Part shown: piece by piece, positions 13,773 through 16,619 of the stretch
Numbering within the stretch: the stretch's first letter is position 1
Layout of the letters: each line of letters opens with the position of its first letter
Source of the DNA: JANNRW01 sp031401815
GTDB taxonomy: Bacteria; Desulfobacterota; Desulfuromonadia; Geobacterales; DSM-12255
NCBI GenBank assembly: GCA_031401815.1
Contig: JANNRW010000075.1
Coordinates: 1-16,619, forward strand
DNA: 16,619 nucleotides
Reading direction: 5' to 3'
Program-made: the position numbers and the translations under genes
The notes under the pieces: model-generated
Told to the model about the DNA's origin: nothing
Databases searched by the model: none
Seen by the model: the letters and a program-made list of their open reading frames with translations, nothing else

Positions 13773-14383
13773 TCAACACCTCTAGTTGTCGGCAACGGCC
13801 CAAGCAGTGCGGCAACACGCCCTGGTTGAGCAAACTGGGAATGGATAAATCGTAATGCATCTTCAGGCGAAAAATACGGCTGCACCCAGTTACCCCTTCT
13901 TTCGGACAATGGAATATCACTTCTTGTTGCCATCTCATACATATCCAGAACCTGTATATCTTCCAATACAGCAGTTTTTTTGAACGAAAGCCTTTTTGCA
14001 GTTCCATTTTTATTGAATCGGAACTGTTTCAGAATTTGTCGGGCAACGTCCACATTGTGGTGAACGAGAAACCAGCGTAGTTTGTCTTGAACGATTGCCC
14101 TTTCCATTTCATGATGCGTAATAGATCTGCCGTCAGCCTCCCGCCCGCTGCCATAACTCCCGGTTATTATGCCGATAAAGGCATCACAGTTATCAACAGC
14201 GGCAAGGCAGTTTTGGAAATTTGACCATCCGGGATTGGCAAAGATGGTTCCCTTGTGCGACATCAAAACGTGGTAGCCATACCCTTCAAGGGTCGCATAT
14301 ATCTGATCCAGCAACGGTTCAATGCCGTGAACTGCTGATGAGACCATGACGCTAAGGGGTTTTTGTCCTCTTGCATTAGTCAT
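13769..14383 (-). CDS. DUF4062 protein
   Basis: This 204-residue soluble protein matches the DUF4062 family. The N-terminal half shows the expected Rossmann-like pattern: LSVMVSSAVHGIEPLLDQ, then HVLMSHKGTIF, NCLAAVDNCDAFIGIITGSYGSG and SITHHEMERAI. The rest is helical with LRWFLVHHNVDVARQILKQF. Related folds include TIR and SIR2-associated sensor or effector domains, but no catalytic residues can be assigned here. The ATG (MTNARG) is preferred over a TTG 12 bases upstream because GAGAG lies five bases before it and it continues a chain of overlapping starts. Its stop overlaps the AlbA_2 gene 3 start by four bases. DUF4062 beside AlbA_2/GHKL genes suggests a two-gene functional unit (inference). 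Confidence 0.82.
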   Translation of the reverse strand: MTNARGQKPLSVMVSSAVHGIEPLLDQIYATLEGYGYHVLMSHKGTIFANPGWSNFQNCLAAVDNCDAFIGIITGSYGSGREADGRSITHHEMERAIVQDKLRWFLVHHNVDVARQILKQFRFNKNGTAKRLSFKKTAVLEDIQVLDMYEMATRSDIPLSERRGNWVQPYFSPEDALRFIHSQFAQPGRVAALLGPLPTTRGVE

Positions 14384-14437
14384 TATGACTCTCAATAAGC
14401 TTCATCGTTTTCCCCCGCGAACTTTGACGGTCTTCAT
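14376..14437 (-). other. Two overlapping mini-ORFs linking tail C to DUF4062
   Basis: Two very short open frames fill this gap. MKTVKVRGGKR (14402-14437) overlaps the tail C stop by ATGA, with GGAGGGGAGA from the end of tail C as Shine-Dalgarno sequence. MKLIESHND (14376-14405) overlaps it by ATGA, with GGGGGAAAACG upstream, and overlaps the DUF4062 start by eight bases. They are too short to judge as proteins; a translational relay or scars of deleted genes are both possible. Confidence 0.35.
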
Positions 14438-14661
14438 TCTCTCCCCTCCACCACCACAATTTCTTCTGCGGTCAGGCCATAGATGTCGTTGACAAGGCGG
14501 TCTATCTCGGCTTCAAGAGCGGATATATCGGAGGTTTTATCTGCTTTCTTCGCCGCCAGAATCTGCTCCACCAGCGCCACAATCGGGGTCTGTTTTTCCG
14601 GCGGGACGTCGGGGATGGGGAGTTGTTGCCAGTCGTCGGGATAGAGATGGAGACCTTCCAT
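14434..14661 (-). CDS. Free-standing C-terminal tail of an Eco57I/TaqI-like methyltransferase (tail C)
   Basis: This 75-residue ORF has LHLYPDDWQQLPIPDVPPE, then QTPIVALVEQILAAKK, DISALEAEIDRL and VNDIYGLTAEEIVVVEG. This is the canonical end of Eco57I-class methyltransferases and the uninterrupted form of tails A and B, without a repeat insertion (five residues between AAKK and DISALEAE). Its ATG shares one base with the stop of the ATPase gene (TAATG). The upstream partial methyltransferase has a different, non-canonical tail, so tail C may be the original 3' end displaced when the ATPase gene was inserted. No catalytic motif is present. Confidence 0.75.
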   Translation of the reverse strand: MEGLHLYPDDWQQLPIPDVPPEKQTPIVALVEQILAAKKADKTSDISALEAEIDRLVNDIYGLTAEEIVVVEGRE

Positions 14662-16031
14662 TATCTCAGCATCCCCTTCAGTTTCTCCAAATCCTCCATG
14701 GCTGACCGCAATTCCAGTGAGTAAATGTTCCGGTCGTCATTATGACTCAATGGATTCAGGATGTGTGTCCTGTCTGCATCCAGCTTTTGCAGAATCGCTT
14801 TTGATTCGCCGTCACTCTTTGAAATTGCCTTTGCAACAAGCTTTGACAGGTCAAGCTCGTTGCAGTTTTTATCCCGTTGTTCCTTGGGTGTCAGGTACGA
14901 CTTCAGAACCTTTTCAAACCCTTTCCGAAGCAGCAGGGCGCAGCAGTCATACTCTTTTGCCGCATAGAACTCCTTGGCCCGTTCGGTTTCGGAAGTTCCT
15001 TTCTTGACGATGACAGATGGAATATCGGCGGTGTCGTCCAGGTACAGCTCGTACTTCTCCCACGGCATCTTGTTTTTGTAGATCTCGAACATCTCCTTGT
15101 CGTGGGTGAAAAAGAAGATCTGGAAGTCCGAGAACTCCGCCTTGAGGATTTCCAGGAGTTTCAGGCGGTTGCTCATGTCCAGGCTGATAAGGAGGTCATC
15201 AAGGACGAGCATTTTCAGACAGTCTTCCTTGAGTGTGCCGAACATTGTCTTTATGGCGGCAAAATAGACCGAAACCGCCAGGGCGGACAGCCTGGCCTCG
15301 TTTAGAAATGAATGATAGTTCTCAAGTACGTTCTCTCTGAAATCAATCTCTATTTTTACTACCTGTTCCGGACGTCCGTCTTCTGCGGATTCTGTTGAAA
15401 ACACAAAACGCTCAATTCTGAAATCAGCGTCGAAGAATCGGATCAGTTTGTTGATTTCCACAAGAAGGCTACCATTTACGAGGCTTTCCAGCTCTTTTAT
15501 ATAGACAAAGAAATCCTTTATTCCCGAAAGCGTCCTGCTTTCTTTGTTCGGGTACTTATTGAAGAGTTCCCGCAACATGTCATAGACATTAATGTTGTCC
15601 GCCCCTGCCGCTGTTGTGAAGTGGACTTTAAGCAGCTTTTTGTAGTCCAGCATCGGGAGAAATACTGAAAGCCCTTTGATGAAATCGAAATCCAGCGGAA
15701 GTTCGGTAAGGTCACTGTGGATAAGCAGTTCCTTGCCATTGTTGAACCCGAATTCTATCAGCGGTTCACCATCTTCGCAGAAGATGTTCTTCTCGGTGGC
15801 AATACTGGCAAAACGGTTTCTGGCGAGATGCTCCAACGCCCGATAGATGCTGCTTTTACCGCTGCCGTTTTCGCCATAGATGAGAACATTGGCGTTATCA
15901 AGGGAAAGCTCGAAATCACCGTGGAAGAACCGGTAGTTTGATAGCTTGATGCGATTTATTTTTACCGCGCCATAACCGGTGACAGGTTCTGCTATGGTGT
16001 GCTGCAACATGTCCAGACGTTCGTCGCTCAT
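14661..16031 (-). CDS. ABC/RecF-type AAA ATPase with possible HEPN-like C-terminal domain
   Basis: This 456-residue cytoplasmic ATPase has the RecF/SMC/OLD-like pattern INRIKLSNYRFF, then Walker A GENGSGKS at 53-60. A helical middle region leads to a signature-like LNEARLSALA near 244, Walker B MLVLDDLLISLD at 274-285 and the H-loop FFFTHD at 306-311. The last 100 residues are helical (YDCCALLLRKGFEKVLKSYL) and end with ADRTHILNPLSHNDD. This R...H pattern recalls HEPN RNase domains attached to ABC ATPases in anticodon-nuclease-type defence proteins, but the spacing is not the classic one, so that assignment is tentative. Its ATG overlaps the methyltransferase stop (ATGA), and GAGGGGA is supplied by the last codons of that gene. 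Co-translation with a modification enzyme suggests a restriction or abortive-infection partner. Confidence 0.8.
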   Translation of the reverse strand: MSDERLDMLQHTIAEPVTGYGAVKINRIKLSNYRFFHGDFELSLDNANVLIYGENGSGKSSIYRALEHLARNRFASIATEKNIFCEDGEPLIEFGFNNGKELLIHSDLTELPLDFDFIKGLSVFLPMLDYKKLLKVHFTTAAGADNINVYDMLRELFNKYPNKESRTLSGIKDFFVYIKELESLVNGSLLVEINKLIRFFDADFRIERFVFSTESAEDGRPEQVVKIEIDFRENVLENYHSFLNEARLSALAVSVYFAAIKTMFGTLKEDCLKMLVLDDLLISLDMSNRLKLLEILKAEFSDFQIFFFTHDKEMFEIYKNKMPWEKYELYLDDTADIPSVIVKKGTSETERAKEFYAAKEYDCCALLLRKGFEKVLKSYLTPKEQRDKNCNELDLSKLVAKAISKSDGESKAILQKLDADRTHILNPLSHNDDRNIYSLELRSAMEDLEKLKGMLR

Positions 16032-16619
16032 TTTCCCCTCGCTTCATTGATGATCTCAACCGGCCCGACAGTGCGGCTGTGAATAAGGCCACGATAGATA
16101 TCCTTGTCTGCTAAAAAGAACTGATTCAGTTTCTGCACGTATTCCGTCTTGAAATCGTCGCTATCATCCTGCTTGAACGGTTTCACAACCTTAGCCACCA
16201 GATCGTTTATGTAGCAGTCGGACTTTTTCATCTCCGCCTCGAAATAGAGGCCGTAGACCATGACGTTGATGACCCATTCAAAGGTCGCCGCCTCACTGGT
16301 CAGCCCCTTTTCGTGGGCGAAGAGGACGCAGTCCACGAGGCATTCGTAGGGGAGTTGGGCGGCTGGGGGGATTTTGGGGATGGGGAGTTGTTCGACAAAC
16401 ATAGGCTTGTATTCAAGAAATCCGCCGCTTCTGGTGACCCCCATAGATCGAATGTAATAATCACCAAGAGTCGAATTGAGTACCGATAGCATGAACTTAG
16501 AAGCGGGAGTTATCAAAGGGCTAGGAGCGCTCACAAACATACCTGATTTCACCAGTGCGAATTGTGCTGAAACTGCAAGATTTCCCCAACAAATTTTCTC
16601 ACTTTCAAAATTAGGAACA
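16028..16619 (-). CDS. Eco57I/TaqI-like DNA methyltransferase, 3' part (partial at window edge)
   Basis: The frame stays open to the window end, giving 196 C-terminal codons; the start and catalytic domain lie outside. The visible part fits the target-recognition (TaqI_C-like) region of type IIG or PglX-like adenine methyltransferases: FALVKSGMFVSAPSPLITP, SKFMLSVLNSTLGDYYI, then SGGFLEYKPMFVEQLPIPKI. After that point it diverges from the canonical end seen in tails A-C: it reads VDCVLFAHEKG, FEWVINVMVYGLYFEAEMKK and a further 70 residues ending EARGK. Whether it has an endonuclease domain or belongs to a BREX-like system cannot be judged here. An internal GTG at 16552 is not the real start, since coding similarity continues upstream. 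It leads the minus-strand operon and overlaps the ATPase start by four bases. Confidence 0.8.
   Translation of the reverse strand, partial: VPNFESEKICWGNLAVSAQFALVKSGMFVSAPSPLITPASKFMLSVLNSTLGDYYIRSMGVTRSGGFLEYKPMFVEQLPIPKIPPAAQLPYECLVDCVLFAHEKGLTSEAATFEWVINVMVYGLYFEAEMKKSDCYINDLVAKVVKPFKQDDSDDFKTEYVQKLNQFFLADKDIYRGLIHSRTVGPVEIINEARGK

Noticed and set aside
16028..16552. Self-contained 174-codon gene starting at the GTG at 16552
   Set aside because: The frame continues open to the window edge with sequence typical of the same methyltransferase region (ICWGNLAVSAQFALVKSG), so the GTG is internal.

Overview
The window most likely comes from a member of the Geobacter group (Desulfuromonadia). 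This is inferred from the housekeeping proteins (Kup, DUF1847, DUF3124, a Kef-type antiporter with RCK domains) and from short GTAGGGGCG/CGCCCCTAC-ended repeats that I recall as common in such genomes. No rRNA, tRNA or CRISPR array was seen.

Positions 88-6392 are ordinary chromosome. A minus-strand run encodes a Kup potassium transporter, a cysteine-rich DUF1847 protein and a WYL-domain regulator, in that transcription order. Further along are a secreted DUF3124 protein (minus) and, divergent from it, a Kef-type K+/H+ antiporter (plus), so two potassium transport genes bracket DUF3124. Positions 6445-7358 hold a ribbon-helix-helix antitoxin with no visible toxin and a small SLOG/DprA-like protein.

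Positions 7359-8073 have no intact gene but are full of structure: two inverted-repeat systems, a truncated winged-helix gene tail, a palindrome, and a plus-strand terminator with no plus-strand gene in front of it.

Positions 8074-16619 are an accessory, defence-like island, all on the minus strand. In transcription order it contains: the 3' part of an Eco57I/TaqI-like DNA methyltransferase running off the window; an ABC-type ATPase with a possible HEPN-like C-terminal domain; a stand-alone copy of a methyltransferase C-terminal tail (tail C); a DUF4062 protein; an AlbA_2/GHKL-ATPase (Schlafen-like) gene; a second free tail (tail B); a second AlbA_2 gene; a third free tail (tail A); and a third AlbA_2 gene. 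A methyltransferase-tail fragment therefore precedes every AlbA_2 unit. Tails A and B carry a MITE-like element in frame at the same codon position. Most junctions overlap by 1, 4 or 8 bases, often through very short ORFs with good Shine-Dalgarno sequences. Direct and tandem repeats lie at the 3' end of each AlbA_2 gene.

The main observation is this repeating tail + AlbA_2/GHKL module array behind a type II restriction-modification gene. It looks like stepwise insertion or duplication at a methyltransferase 3' end, with the tail kept as a homology block and as a translational-coupling leader. Function is inferred; no search could be run.
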